From: JANNSX01 sp963741525
Lineage (GTDB): Bacteria > Pseudomonadota > Alphaproteobacteria > Rhizobiales > Hyphomicrobiaceae
DNA: 64,000 nucleotides
Direction of reading: 5' to 3'
Assembly: GCA_963741525.1 (NCBI GenBank)
Contig: CAVUIW010000022.1
Coordinates: 469,529 to 533,528 of the forward strand
This document shows, one piece after another, positions 1 through 8,579 of this stretch. How positions within the stretch are numbered: the stretch's first letter is position 1; every line of letters starts with the position of its first letter. The notes beneath the pieces were generated by a model. That model saw nothing but the letters and a program-made list of their open reading frames with translations. It did not search any database and was not told the DNA's origin. A program made the translations under genes and the position numbers.

Positions 1-613
1 GGATGAAACCGCCCTGGCCGATGACAATCGGCGCATCCTCGGCCTTGCCGCCCTCGAAGGGCTCGCCGTCGATCTTGCCGAGGAAGTCGATGGTGACGCG
101 ATCCCCCGTGTCGGCTGCGCGGCCCTCGGCGGTCTCGAAGGACAGATTGCTATCGACGAGGCGCTCCAGCGCCTTGTCGATGTCGGCGTCGCCGACGGAC
201 GCCACCGGCCGCTCGACCTCGACGCTCCGCAAGTCCGCCAGGGCGATCTCGGGCAGCACCTCGAAATTCATGGTGAATGCGAGATCGGCCTCGCCGCCGA
301 TCACCTTCTCGATCTCCTTCTCGTCCTCGGAGAATTTGATCTCGGGCTGGAAGGCAGGGCGCTCCTTGCGGGCCTCGAGCGCCTCACGGCTACGCTCCGT
401 GACGGCGCTCTGCACTACCTCCGCCATCAGCGAGCGGCCGTACACCTTCTTCAGATGCGACGTCGGCACCTTGCCCGGCCGGAAGCCCTTGAGCTGGACG
501 CGGTCCTTGACCTCGTCGACCCGCTTGGAGAACAGCTGCCCGAGCTCGTTGCGATCGATGACGACCTTGAGCTCCCTCTTCAAACCTTCGTTACGCGCTT
601 CTGTAACTTGCAT
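1..613 (-). CDS. tig: Trigger factor, N-terminal part (cut by window edge)
   Basis: Reading the minus strand from the ATG at 613 gives a protein beginning MQVTEARNEGLKRELKVVID, the ribosome-binding N-terminal domain of trigger factor. It continues through LKGFRPGKVPTSHLKKVYG, which holds the GFRxGKxP signature loop that contacts the ribosome, and on into the PPIase (FKBP-like) domain (DRVTIDFLGKIDGEPFEGG). Trigger factor is the ribosome-associated chaperone and peptidyl-prolyl isomerase that first meets nascent chains. About 204 codons lie in the window and the C-terminal chaperone part is beyond position 1. A tRNA-Leu gene on the same strand lies upstream. Confidence 0.95.
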   Translation of the reverse strand, partial: MQVTEARNEGLKRELKVVIDRNELGQLFSKRVDEVKDRVQLKGFRPGKVPTSHLKKVYGRSLMAEVVQSAVTERSREALEARKERPAFQPEIKFSEDEKEIEKVIGGEADLAFTMNFEVLPEIALADLRSVEVERPVASVGDADIDKALERLVDSNLSFETAEGRAADTGDRVTIDFLGKIDGEPFEGGKAEDAPIVIGQGGFI

Positions 614-695
614 CGTGTCCCTGCGCTCAATCTCGACCCGGCGGCGTGCCGGAAGTCGTCAACAACCCTTGCGGAAATCGGCGGCCGTCGCCGGT

Positions 696-780
<85 letters not shown>

Positions 781-992
781 GGTACTGGCTCGTCCCGCCT
801 TGCGAGCGGGGTCTATATCATGGCTTTCGGGTCAGGTGCCAGTAGGCTTCCAAGGCCAGCAGCCGCGTAAGTTTCACTTAACTCATTTCGTATCTGCCCC
901 TGGTTGCCGGTTTGTGGCACCCTATATCTGGCACGGCGGGTGAATCGTCCTCGTCCGATGTAACAGGCCGTTGAAACAAAAAGAGAAAACCA

Positions 993-1631
993 ATGATGAG
1001 ATCGTCGCTATACAGGCTGGCGGTCCCGGCCTTCGTGGTTTCGGGGCTGCTAAGCCTTGTCACTTCAGCGTCGGCGGCTGAGACCGTCGGCAAAGTCAGC
1101 CGCCTCAGGGGAGAGTGCGTTGTCGTGCGTGGAGAGACCCGCGTGACGCTCGCCGAAGGCACGGTCATCGAACTCGACGACCGGCTCGAAACAGGTGGCG
1201 AAGCTCGCCTCGAGGTCACCCTCCTCGACGATACCAAGCTGACGTTGGGCGAGAAGGCTCATGTCGTCGTCGACACTTTCGTCTTCGACCCCAATGCCGG
1301 CAAGGGCGAAGCCCTGCTGCAGGTGGTAAAGGGCGCCATGCGCTTCACCACCGGCAAGATCGGCGCGATGGCGAACAAGAAGGTCGAGGTCAAGACCAAG
1401 TTCGCGACGCTCGCCGTGCGCGGCACTGATTTCTGGGCTGGGCCGATCGATGGCTCGAATGGCGTGCTGGTCCTAACCGGCAAGGTCGAGGTCAAGACCA
1501 GGCGCGGCAAGGTTCTGCTCGACGATCCGCGCGAGGGTACGGTGGTGGCGAGCATCAATCGCCGGCCGGTCAAGCCCAAGGCGTGGGGTGATCAAAAGAT
1601 CACCCGCGCCTTGGACCAGACGGCGTTCTGA
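993..1631 (+). CDS. Secreted FecR-domain protein
   Basis: This 212-residue protein has a Sec signal peptide (hydrophobic stretch at about residues 8-28, AxA-type cleavage near SASAAE). A FecR-type beta-rich domain follows at about 30-170, with VGKVSRLRGECVVVRG, the LTLGEKAHVVVDTFVF segment and LAVRGTDFWAGPIDGSNGVL, where the RGTDFW block is the usual FecR landmark. The start is ATG 993 with a purine-rich AGAGAAAA upstream. Classical FecR is an inner-membrane anti-sigma regulator, but here there is no cytoplasmic N-tail, no FecI-type sigma gene and no TonB receptor nearby. It is therefore better seen as a free periplasmic FecR-domain protein of unknown partner. A strong palindrome begins five bases after the TGA stop and could end transcription. 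Confidence 0.8.
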   Translation: MMRSSLYRLAVPAFVVSGLLSLVTSASAAETVGKVSRLRGECVVVRGETRVTLAEGTVIELDDRLETGGEARLEVTLLDDTKLTLGEKAHVVVDTFVFDPNAGKGEALLQVVKGAMRFTTGKIGAMANKKVEVKTKFATLAVRGTDFWAGPIDGSNGVLVLTGKVEVKTRRGKVLLDDPREGTVVASINRRPVKPKAWGDQKITRALDQTAF

Positions 1632-1635
1632 TCAC

Positions 1636-1708
1636 TAGTGGCCCGTCGCACCTAAATCGCATCATGGCCGCGAGCGCGTTCGATTTAGGCGCGACATAAG
1701 GGCCACTA
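1636..1708. repeat. TAGTG palindrome, copy A1
   Basis: Imperfect palindrome bounded by TAGTGGCC and GGCCACTA. The inner stem CCTAAATCG pairs with CGATTTAGG, an extra ATAA bulges on the right arm, and the loop contains GGCCGCGAGCG. It is nearly identical in stem sequence to copy A7 at 55220-55289. It sits directly after the FecR gene. Confidence 0.85.
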
Positions 1709-1723
1709 GCAAGTCCATAGGCT

Positions 1724-1800
1724 TAGTGTGGCGTTCATCGCGCCTTAGTTGACACGAGCTTAGCCGCAGCACTGGTCAACTAAGGCGCGACGCCACACTA
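1724..1800. repeat. TAGTG palindrome, copy A2
   Basis: Palindrome bounded by TAGTGTGGCG and CGCCACACTA. The inner stem GCGCCTTAGTTGAC pairs perfectly with GTCAACTAAGGCGC. A short unpaired TTCAT lies on the left arm and the loop carries TAGCCGCAGCA. Ends, bulge and loop position match copy A1, but the stem sequence differs. Its last three bases are shared with the start of the next repeat (CTAGGG). Confidence 0.85.
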
Positions 1801-1925
1801 GGGTGTTTCCGTTTTTCGTTGAATCACTTCAACACCCGAATTCCTTGGTTTGTCGTGCTTCTTTTCGGAAAAACTGCTTCGGATCCTGGCCTTCGCCGGG
1901 ACAAGCTTTTTCCGGAAGCACTCTA
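1798..1925. repeat. CTAGGGTGTTTCC composite repeat, copy B1
   Basis: This repeat starts CTAGGGTGTTTCCGTTTTTC. Its first hairpin pairs GGGTGTT with AACACCC (1801-1837). The second part is a large palindrome from GTGCTTCTTTTCGG to CTTTTTCCGGAAGCAC, which resembles the GTGCTTCCGGAAAA repeats at 16488 and 48121. A second copy lies at 53262-53364. It separates the FecR side from hup and could act as a transcription terminator for hup. Confidence 0.8.
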
Positions 1926-1928
1926 AGC

Positions 1929-2207
1929 TTACTTGCCGTTGAGGGCGTCCTTCAACGTCTTCGACGGCTGGAACTTGGGCGCCCGGCTCGCCGCGATCTT
2001 GATGGTCTCGCCGGTTGACGGGTTGCGGCCATCGCGCGCCTTTCGATCGGCCGTCTTGAACTTGCCGAGCGGCGGGATCGACACCTCGCCGCCGGATTTG
2101 AGCGTCTGCTCGATGTAATCGAGCGCCGCGTCGAGAGCGACGGTGGCCTTTTCCTTCGTGATCTCGGCACGATCGGCCATGGCGTCGATCATCTCCTTCT
2201 TGCTCAT
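1929..2207 (-). CDS. hup: HU-family DNA-binding protein
   Basis: This 92-residue protein matches the normal HU length. It starts MSKKEMIDAMADRAEITKEK (helical dimerisation part) and has the beta-arm region GKFKTADRKARDGRNPSTGE, where RNPxTGE is the HU/IHF signature containing the DNA-intercalating proline. HU is the small dimeric nucleoid protein that bends DNA. The GRNP motif and the lack of long extensions favour HU over IHF. An AAGGA lies about 12 bases before the ATG. It stands alone, with no operon partner on its strand. Confidence 0.95.
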   Translation of the reverse strand: MSKKEMIDAMADRAEITKEKATVALDAALDYIEQTLKSGGEVSIPPLGKFKTADRKARDGRNPSTGETIKIAASRAPKFQPSKTLKDALNGK

Positions 2208-2449
2208 GCGGGAGGATTCCTTCGATTGGGGGATATGAAACTGGGGTTAGCCTCGGCTTTCAAAGCCGTAATTGCGGCCCTTTGCGGGCGCGCATGGGTA
2301 GGGCTATACGCTCGCCAGATGGAGTTGCATAGCCCCGTATTTGCGGCATTTCGCGCCGACCGAGCCGCGACGGCCGTCCACGTCATGGGCTTGCATGTGG
2401 CCCAAGCGCGGCCGCCGGCCGTCTCGACAGCCTCTCGGCAACCTCTCAA

Positions 2450-2695
2450 TCAGGCCGCCGCGGCGATACCGTCCTGGGACGTTGCCCGCTCGGCAATCCG
2501 TACATGCGCCTTGAGCTGTTTCTCGGCGGCCCTGACGTTGGCCGCCGCCCCGGAAGCCGGGTGGTCGGCGATGTAGCACCGCCACGCGACCCCATCTTCA
2601 GCCAAGGGCTGCAGACTACCGACGGCCAGGAATGGTTCCGCGGCGCTGTAGTAGTTCAAGATCCCCGTATGGGGGCAACTTCTGCTCGTAAGCAT
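2450..2695 (-). CDS. Small protein of unknown function
   Basis: This 81-residue ORF starts at ATG 2695 behind a textbook Shine-Dalgarno GGAGGA six bases away, which makes the ATG preferable to the GTG immediately before it and argues that it is a real gene. The central part reads like an ordered domain (YYSAAEPFLAVGSLQPLAED, then GVAWRCYIADHPASG) and ends in an amphipathic Lys/Arg/Ala-rich helix. There is no signal peptide or membrane segment. I do not recognise the family. Confidence 0.55.
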   Translation of the reverse strand: MLTSRSCPHTGILNYYSAAEPFLAVGSLQPLAEDGVAWRCYIADHPASGAAANVRAAEKQLKAHVRIAERATSQDGIAAAA

Positions 2696-3024
2696 CACGC
2701 TTCCTCCGCAGTTAGATTGGCCCTCCCCCGTCCCCGCATCTGGACCCTAGCACCTGGGCCAGACGATGGCACGATCGAAGTTGGGGTTTCGCACAGTATT
2801 TCTTGAACATCGCCGGCGCGTTGCTTTAGCAAGTAAGATTCGCCCCCAGATCTCCAAGCATTGCATTGCACCATAAGGATGTGCGTTGCAGCAAAATCCA
2901 GAGAGAATCTAGCGACAGGCATCGTCAAGCCCCTCTGAGGTCTCACAGATTCACGCCAACTGCATCCGCATCCGCCGCTCCATGTGCTATGTCCCCGGCC
3001 ATGACCTCCAGGAGCCTCGATCCC
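2696..3024. other. Gene-free stretch upstream of the HDAC-like gene
   Basis: About 330 bp between two divergent genes, so it should contain both promoters. I see no convincing gene, palindromic repeat or RNA gene. ORFs seen here on the minus strand continue antisense into the HDAC-like gene and look like its shadows. Confidence 0.5.
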
Positions 3025-4121
3025 ATGCCCGAGACGGTTCTGCTCTACTGGCACGACGCAGTGATGACACACGACACGGGCGAAGGCGTTTTCGACGCGC
3101 CGCCGTCCGACTTGCTCGTCGAGCAAACGCCACACCCCGAGAATGCGCTCCGCATCGCGAATATGAAGCGCGTGCTCGAGCAAGGGCCCGGCGGCGAAGC
3201 TGCTCGACTGGCGATCCGGCACGGCTTGCGAGCGATCACGGAGATCCTGCGCTTCCACTCGCCTGACATACCTTGCAGGACCTCGAGGCAGCCAACGCGA
3301 ACGGCCGTGAGTTCTCCCGCACCACCCGCATGGCGGCCGGCGGCATGACCGCGATCCGCGCCGCGGCCGGAACCGCCATTGCGGCTATCGAGAGCGTCCT
3401 CGATGGCCGCACGCGCAAAGCCCACGCCCTCGTCCGCCCGCCCGGCCATCATGCGGCCCCGGCGATGGTCGACGGCTACTGCTTCCTCAACAACACGGCG
3501 CTCGCTGCCGAGACGGCCATCGCGCGGGGCATGAAGCGCATCGCCGTCCTCGATTGGGATGTCCACCACGGCAATGGCACGCAGACTGGCTTCTACGGCC
3601 GCGACGACGTGCTGACGGTCTCGCTGCACATGGATCACGGCTCTTGGGGCCTCTCGCATCCCGAGACCGGCGGCACCGAGGAACAAGGAGCGGGCAAAGG
3701 GAAAGGCTACAACGTCAACATCCCCTTCCCCATGGGCGCCGGCGATTTCGCCTACCGCCATGCCATGGAGCGGATCGCCATCCCTCGCATCCGCGCCTTC
3801 AAGCCGGATCTCCTCATTGTCGCCAACGGTCAGGACGCCAATCAATACGACCCCAATGGACGTGCCTGCCTCTCGGTCAAGGGTTTCTACGACCTCGCCG
3901 TGATGGCGCGCGCGCTCAGCGAGGAGCTGTGCGGTGGCAAGCTGCTTTCGGTTCAGGAGGGCGGATACCACCCGGCCTATTGCGCCTTCTGTGCGAGTGC
4001 GACGCTTGAAGGTTTCGCGGGAGCGCCCTTGCAGACGCCGGATCCTATTGGGTTCCTACCGGAAGACCTGGACCGGGCCAGGGCAACAGTCGAGGAAATC
4101 GCCCGCCGGCTCGGCGCATGA
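3025..4121 (+). pseudogene. Histone-deacetylase-like amidohydrolase (acetylpolyamine amidohydrolase type), frameshifted
   Basis: The product is a class II HDAC / acetylpolyamine-amidohydrolase homologue, a zinc enzyme removing acetyl groups from amines. The start ATG 3025 (MPETVLLYWHDAVM) follows CAGGAG. The frame runs to FHSPD at about 3267. The rest (LQDLEAANANG onward) is one frame away, consistent with a single lost base. The second part has every catalytic landmark: the His pair in RPPGHHAAP, the zinc ligands in LDWDVHHGNG, the aspartate ligand in NGQDANQYDP, and EGGYHPAY. Apart from the break the gene is complete and of normal length, so a sequencing error is as likely as true inactivation. 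It is followed by a lipoprotein and the dimethylformamidase genes on the same strand. Confidence 0.85.
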
Positions 4122-4191
4122 GAACTCGAGTGAGCATTGACTTGGGGATGGCTCAATCCTAGCGTTTCCGCGGACTGGAAGGGAGATTCCC

Positions 4192-4638
4192 GTGCGATAT
4201 CACCACCATCTGGGTGCTGCCGCCCTGCTGTTGATGCTCGCCGGCTGCTCGTCTTCGGGCGGCTCCGGCTTCTTCTCCACCGGATCGACCGCGCCGCCGG
4301 CCAAGCCCTTCTTCAACGATCCCGACACGCGCACGACCCAGGTTGCCTGGAATTCCGTGCGCGCCCAGAAATGCGGATTCCAGCTCGACACGGCCAAGCT
4401 CAAGGCGAGCTATCTCGCCTGGGAAACCGGGCTCGGCACCGATCCGGCGGTGATCGCCAAGCTCGACGGCGACTACGAGAAGTCACGCCAGCTGATCGCC
4501 GCCCGCGTCGCGCCGAAGCCGGTCGCCGAATACTGCACCGACGCCCAGGTGACCGAGACCCGCCGCTTCATCCAGCGCTACATGGCCGGCGACTTCTCGG
4601 CGACGCCGGTTGCCAAGCGCATCGTCGAGGAAGGATAG
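4192..4638 (+). CDS. Small outer-membrane or inner-membrane lipoprotein, unknown function
   Basis: This 148-residue protein starts at GTG 4192 with AAGGGAG upstream. A signal peptide ends in the lipobox LAGC (Cys about residue 19), followed by a Ser/Gly linker. The remainder is a helical domain with two further cysteines (RAQKCGFQLDTAKLKASY and AEYCTDAQVTETRRFIQRYM) that could form a disulfide in the periplasm. I do not recognise a family. The stop TAG (4636-4638) is the first triplet of a palindromic repeat (TAGAGCACGTTC), so the end of the gene was set by that element. Confidence 0.75.
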   Translation: MRYHHHLGAAALLLMLAGCSSSGGSGFFSTGSTAPPAKPFFNDPDTRTTQVAWNSVRAQKCGFQLDTAKLKASYLAWETGLGTDPAVIAKLDGDYEKSRQLIAARVAPKPVAEYCTDAQVTETRRFIQRYMAGDFSATPVAKRIVEEG

Positions 4639-4684
4639 AGCACGTTCGGGCGAAGTGGGAACCGGTTCGCCGCAGAACGTGCTC
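4636..4684. repeat. GAGCACGTTC palindrome, copy D1
   Basis: Palindrome TAGAGCACGTTCGGGCGAAG ... GTTCGCCGCAGAACGTGCTC. Arms of about 20 bases surround a TGGGAACC centre. The element provides the TAG stop of the lipoprotein gene. Copies are at 11484-11590 and, in tandem, at 47138-47306. Confidence 0.85.
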
Positions 4685-4706
4685 AAAACCAAGACGAGCC
4701 CCGCAA

Positions 4707-5021
4707 GTGCAGCGTTACCGTCTGACGAGTGACGACATCCCCTTCGCCGCCGAATTCCTGGCGAACCCCATCGGCTACAAGAGCCCCGGGCTTCAACGCG
4801 TGCTGAACCTCATGCGGGGGAGTGGGCCAGCTGGCAAATACGTGCTCCTCTGCAAAGTGCCGCACCGGCTCTGGGCGCTTGGGCGGTTGCCCGCGCGACG
4901 CGGGCAACCCATCGGGGAAATCGTTGACGTAACCTACACCAGCCTTCTCGACGCCGAGCGCGACGTGTTCGTGCGCCGCTGGCACGATCTCGGTGGGCCG
5001 CCGCTCGAAGGGCACGACTGA
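4707..5021 (+). CDS. N,N-dimethylformamidase, small (alpha) subunit
   Basis: This ORF of about 104 residues starts at GTG 4707 (QRYRLTSDDIPFAAEFLANP...). It ends in a TGA that overlaps the ATG of the large-subunit gene (TGATG at 5019-5023), so the two are translationally coupled. Dimethylformamidase is known from Paracoccus and Alcaligenes as an alpha2beta2 enzyme with a small subunit of about 130 residues and a large one of about 760. Position, coupling and size identify this as the small subunit, although its N-terminus is shorter than described ones. The reading frame is open further upstream through repeat D1, but that part is repeat and lipoprotein DNA read in the wrong frame. The start is therefore uncertain. 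Confidence 0.75.
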   Translation: MQRYRLTSDDIPFAAEFLANPIGYKSPGLQRVLNLMRGSGPAGKYVLLCKVPHRLWALGRLPARRGQPIGEIVDVTYTSLLDAERDVFVRRWHDLGGPPLEGHD

Positions 5022-7252
5022 TGGTGATGATCGCGGCCTATCTCGATCGCATGAGCGCCGCACCCGGCGAGGAGGTGGCGGTCAAAGTCGGTAGCTTCGG
5101 CGCGCAGACCTACCGTGCGGAACTCCGCCGCATCATCCAGGGCGACACGCATCCGGAGGGGCCTGGCTATCGCGACGAGCTGATCGTTGCCGATCTCTGC
5201 GGCAAGCGGCCGGCGCTGCGGAAGGAGATCTATGGTGGGTCACACGGCCGCGTACCTGACAAGGGTGGCGTGCTCGCTAGTTTGCAGAGCTTCACGTTTG
5301 CCGTCCCGATTGCACCGACGCGTGTCGGACCGGATGGCTCCATCATTCTTCTGTTCGCCGGCGCGAACGGGTTTTTCCAACTCGGGCTGACGCCTGACGG
5401 CGTTGCCTTTGCGAGCTTCGACGACGGTTTTACGGCCCTCAAAGACGTGGCCACGCGGCTTGTCACACCGATTCCGTTCAAGGCCTGGACCGTGCTCGTC
5501 GCGAGCTACGACAGCGCCAGCCAGACAATGAGCCTTTCCGCGATCGACGGGCTGAGGATCGGACAGTCGGTGTCATCCATAGTGCAGCCTTACCCTTCTG
5601 ACGGCGGCAGCCTTTTCATTGCCGGACTGTATGGAACGCGCCCATTCGACGGCAAGATCGACAGCCCGGCCCTTTTCGATCGCGTGCTCGATCCCCTCGA
5701 AGCCTGCCGCCTCCTCGCCGAGCCCCTGCGCCTCATCAAAGACCCGCGCCTCGTCGCTTACTGGGACTTTTCGCGAAACATAGACACGCCGGTCATCGAC
5801 GATTCCTCCCCACATCATCTCGACGGCATGCTCTACCAGACACCGGCCCGCGCGATGACCGGCTGGCGCTGGCGCGGCGAGGCGCTCGACTGGCGCCAGC
5901 GGCCCGACCTCTACTCCGCCATCCACTTCCATTCGAGCGACATGACGGACGCCGATTGGGAGACGGACTTCACGTTCACCGTGCCGCCGACGGCCCGCAG
6001 TGGAGTTTATGCCGTCCGCCTCATCCCTGACGGCGACGAGACCCAGGAGACCTTCGCCGTCTTCGCCGTACGCCCCGCGCTCGACCAGCCGACCAAGAAC
6101 ACCGTCTGCTTCCTGATGCCGACGGCGAGCTATCTCGCCTACGCCAATCATCGCCTCGGCTTGGACGTGCCGGGCACCGAGACCGGCATGGGCCGGCTCG
6201 TCGAGATCGACAGGCATCACGCCTTCCTGCAGGAGCATCCCGAGCTCGGCTACTCTTTCTACGAGGTGCACGACGACGGCTCGGGTGTGTTCTACTCCTC
6301 GCGCAACCGGCCGATCCTCGACCTGCAGCCGAAGGTGAAGGGCTTCCTCGGGGGTTGGGGCTCCAATGTCTGGCAGTTCAATGCCGACACCCACATCACC
6401 GGCTGGCTCGAGCATGAAGGCATCGGCTACGACGTCATCACGGACGAAGACCTGCACAACGACGGCCTCGCTTTGCTGCGCCGTTACCGCACCGTCATCA
6501 CCGGCACGCATCCCGAGTATCACTCCACCGAGATGCTCGATGCGATCCAAGGCTTCCTCGATCGCGGCGGGCGGCTCATGTATCTGGGCGGCAACGGCTT
6601 CTACTGGCGCATCTCCTCCAGCCAGCAACATCCGGGCGTCATCGAATGCCGCCGATCGGAAGCCGGCATCCGCCCCTGGGAGCCAGGCCCCGGCCAGTTC
6701 CACCACGCCTTCACGGGTGAATATGGCGGCCTCTGGCGGCGCAACGGACGATCTTCGGCTGAGCTTGTCGGCGTCGTCATGTCGAGCCAGGGGTTTGATA
6801 TCAGCGAGCCCTATGTGCTGAGCGAGGCCGTCCGCGATCCTCGCATCGCCTTCATGTTCGATGGACTCGATGTGATGCCGGGGCAAAAGTTCGGCGCGTT
6901 CGGGCTTTCGGGCGGCGGCGCCGCCGGTCTCGAGATTGATCGCGCTGATGCCGCGCTCGGCACGCCCTCGCACGCGCTCGTGCTCGGCTCGTCTGAGAAG
7001 CACACCGACATCTATCTGATGACGCCCGAGGACCTGCTCGATCCGACACCCGACTGGACCGGCACGCAGACCGATCTCGTCCGCGCCGACTTGACCTTCA
7101 TGGAGACGACAGGCGGCGGCGCGGTTTTGTCCGTCGGCTCGATTGCCTGGGGTGGCGCCATGGCGTGGAACGGCTACGACAACGAGGTCGCACGCTTCAC
7201 CCGCAACGTGCTCCGCCGTTTCGACAATCCTGCTCCGTTCAAGATGCCGTGA
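5021..7252 (+). CDS. N,N-dimethylformamidase, large (beta) subunit
   Basis: This 743-residue protein hydrolyses N,N-dimethylformamide to dimethylamine and formate. Residues about 90-235 form a LamG/concanavalin-like domain (LFAGANGFFQLGL, HFHSS follows it). Residues about 355-740 form the catalytic glutaminase-like domain specific to this family (TVCFLMPTASYLAYANHRL, GFLGGWGSNVWQFNADTHIT, GTHPEYHS, YLGGNGFYWR). From memory of the Paracoccus enzyme, the mononuclear iron is held by two Tyr and one Glu. H497-P-E499 and N525 align with its His519/Glu521/Asn547, and Y374 and Y414 are the likeliest Tyr ligands (inference). It is coupled to the small-subunit gene and followed 57 bp later by an arginase-family gene on the same strand. 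Confidence 0.9.
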   Translation: MVMIAAYLDRMSAAPGEEVAVKVGSFGAQTYRAELRRIIQGDTHPEGPGYRDELIVADLCGKRPALRKEIYGGSHGRVPDKGGVLASLQSFTFAVPIAPTRVGPDGSIILLFAGANGFFQLGLTPDGVAFASFDDGFTALKDVATRLVTPIPFKAWTVLVASYDSASQTMSLSAIDGLRIGQSVSSIVQPYPSDGGSLFIAGLYGTRPFDGKIDSPALFDRVLDPLEACRLLAEPLRLIKDPRLVAYWDFSRNIDTPVIDDSSPHHLDGMLYQTPARAMTGWRWRGEALDWRQRPDLYSAIHFHSSDMTDADWETDFTFTVPPTARSGVYAVRLIPDGDETQETFAVFAVRPALDQPTKNTVCFLMPTASYLAYANHRLGLDVPGTETGMGRLVEIDRHHAFLQEHPELGYSFYEVHDDGSGVFYSSRNRPILDLQPKVKGFLGGWGSNVWQFNADTHITGWLEHEGIGYDVITDEDLHNDGLALLRRYRTVITGTHPEYHSTEMLDAIQGFLDRGGRLMYLGGNGFYWRISSSQQHPGVIECRRSEAGIRPWEPGPGQFHHAFTGEYGGLWRRNGRSSAELVGVVMSSQGFDISEPYVLSEAVRDPRIAFMFDGLDVMPGQKFGAFGLSGGGAAGLEIDRADAALGTPSHALVLGSSEKHTDIYLMTPEDLLDPTPDWTGTQTDLVRADLTFMETTGGGAVLSVGSIAWGGAMAWNGYDNEVARFTRNVLRRFDNPAPFKMP

Positions 7253-7309
7253 CCGACGCCCGGCTATGTCGGCTAGGATTGGCCCGACACAGCAATCCGA
7301 GGACAAGAC

Positions 7310-8245
7310 ATGGCCAGCATCAACAACATCTTCGGCGGCACGCCCGCGACGACCTTCATGGGATTGCCGGCGGGCGATCCCAATAAATTCCAAGCCGGGA
7401 TCGGCGTGCTCGGCATTCCCGTCTCGACACCCTACGCGGTGACCGGTCCTTACGCCGCCGGCATGACGCAAGCCGTGCGCAAGGCCGTTGCCGGCTATGG
7501 CAGCGCGCTGGACAATATGGACTTCGATCTGGGCGGCCGCATCCGCGGCGATGGCCAGAAGACGATGCTCGACTACGGCGATCTCGCCTGGGACGCGAAG
7601 GACTTCGAGAAGAACCGCTCAGATATCCGCGCGACGATCTCCGCGATGCTGAAAGCAGGCACGACGCCGGTCGTGATCGGCGGCGATGACTCCATTCCCA
7701 TTCCCGTCTACCAGGCTTTCGAAGGCCACGGGCCGCTCGACATTCTCCTGATCGATGCCCACACGGATTTCCGCGACGAGGTCAACGGCGAGAAACTCGG
7801 CCTCTCATCGACCATGCGCCGCGCCTCCGAGATGGGTCATGTCGGCAAGCTGGTGATGGCCGGCCAACGTTCGATCGGCTCCGCCAAGGTCGCCGACTAC
7901 GAGGAAGCCCTCAAGCGCAATGTCAGCATCATCACCGCGCGCAAGCTCCACGCCGAAGGCTTGCAATCGACGCTCGATGCGATCCCCAGGGGAAGGAAAC
8001 TCTGGATCAATCTCGATGTTGATGCGATGGACCCTTCCATCATACCGGCTGTCATCGGCCCGGCGCCGGGTGGCTTGAATTTCTGGCAGGTCGTCGAGCT
8101 GATCGCGGGCGCCGCCGAACGCACCACCCTCGCCGGCTTCTCGATGGTCGAGTTCGTCGCCGAGAAGGACACGAGCGGATTGGCCGCGCTCAACCTCGCG
8201 CGGATACTGTGCAATGTGCTGGGGATTTTGGCTCGGGCAAAGTGA
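7310..8245 (+). CDS. Arginase/agmatinase-family protein with altered metal site
   Basis: This 311-residue ureohydrolase-fold protein starts at ATG 7310 behind GAGGACAAG. The family uses two Mn ions to split guanidino groups. The conserved blocks are VVIGGDDSIPIPV (121-133), LLIDAHTDFRD (146-156) and NLDVDAMDPSIIP (234-246). In arginases and agmatinases the first block is GGDHS, whose His binds Mn(A); here it is Asp127. The usual SHG block after DAHxD is also absent (LGLSSTMRRASEM), and the third block lacks the usual APG. The fold is clear but the substrate is not. It may act in the same pathway as the dimethylformamidase just upstream (inference). Agmatine, guanidinobutyrate or another C-N substrate remain possible. 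Confidence 0.85.
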   Translation: MASINNIFGGTPATTFMGLPAGDPNKFQAGIGVLGIPVSTPYAVTGPYAAGMTQAVRKAVAGYGSALDNMDFDLGGRIRGDGQKTMLDYGDLAWDAKDFEKNRSDIRATISAMLKAGTTPVVIGGDDSIPIPVYQAFEGHGPLDILLIDAHTDFRDEVNGEKLGLSSTMRRASEMGHVGKLVMAGQRSIGSAKVADYEEALKRNVSIITARKLHAEGLQSTLDAIPRGRKLWINLDVDAMDPSIIPAVIGPAPGGLNFWQVVELIAGAAERTTLAGFSMVEFVAEKDTSGLAALNLARILCNVLGILARAK

Positions 8246-8323
8246 CCGCCCGCCTTCTTTTGGCCAGCGACGGCTAGGATTCCTCATGGGGCGCCGTCAG
8301 AATGCGGCCGGGCACATCCCTTT

Positions 8324-8478
8324 CCACTTGCGTTCCCGGAAGCCGCGAAGAAGCGCGGTTATCCGGGATCTTCACCCCGCTCCGGCTGATGTCCGGTGTT
8401 TTGCCATGACCTTGCGAAGACCCCGGCTCTACGCGTGCCCGGAGAGGCCGGCCACGCTACGGCCGGGGACGCAAGTGG
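8324..8478. repeat. CACTTGCG two-hairpin repeat, copy E1
   Basis: About 155 bp framed by CCACTTGCGT and ACGCAAGTGG. Inside are a GC-rich hairpin built on TTCCCGGAAGCCGCG with CGCGGTTATCCGGGATC, and a second on GACCCCGGCTCT with GGCCGGGGACGC. Copies in the opposite orientation are at 48246-48398 and 53490-53643. The element fills most of the gene-free gap 8246-8579. Confidence 0.8.
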
Positions 8479-8579
8479 GGGGATTGGTGCAAGTTCAAGT
8501 CGCAGCGAACGTGCGGGCCGGAGACGGCGCGCTTTGGCATGTTAAACGATCCGCGCGCCAAATAGCCTGGCAAAGCGGC

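Noticed and set aside
993..1631. FecR anti-sigma regulator of iron uptake
   Set aside because: There is no FecI-type sigma or TonB receptor gene, and the protein has a cleavable signal peptide rather than a cytoplasmic regulator domain.
2226..2576. 116-residue plus-strand ORF upstream of the small unknown gene
   Set aside because: It overlaps antisense to the better-supported gene at 2450-2695, and has no ribosome site or domain-like sequence.
4137..4706. Large N-terminal extension of the DMFase small subunit
   Set aside because: It runs in the wrong frame through the lipoprotein gene and repeat D1, and its Arg-rich composition is not protein-like.
5573..7471. 632-residue open frame on the minus strand
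   Set aside because: It lies fully antisense to the dimethylformamidase large subunit, with shadow composition (Arg/His/Ala-rich) and no motif.
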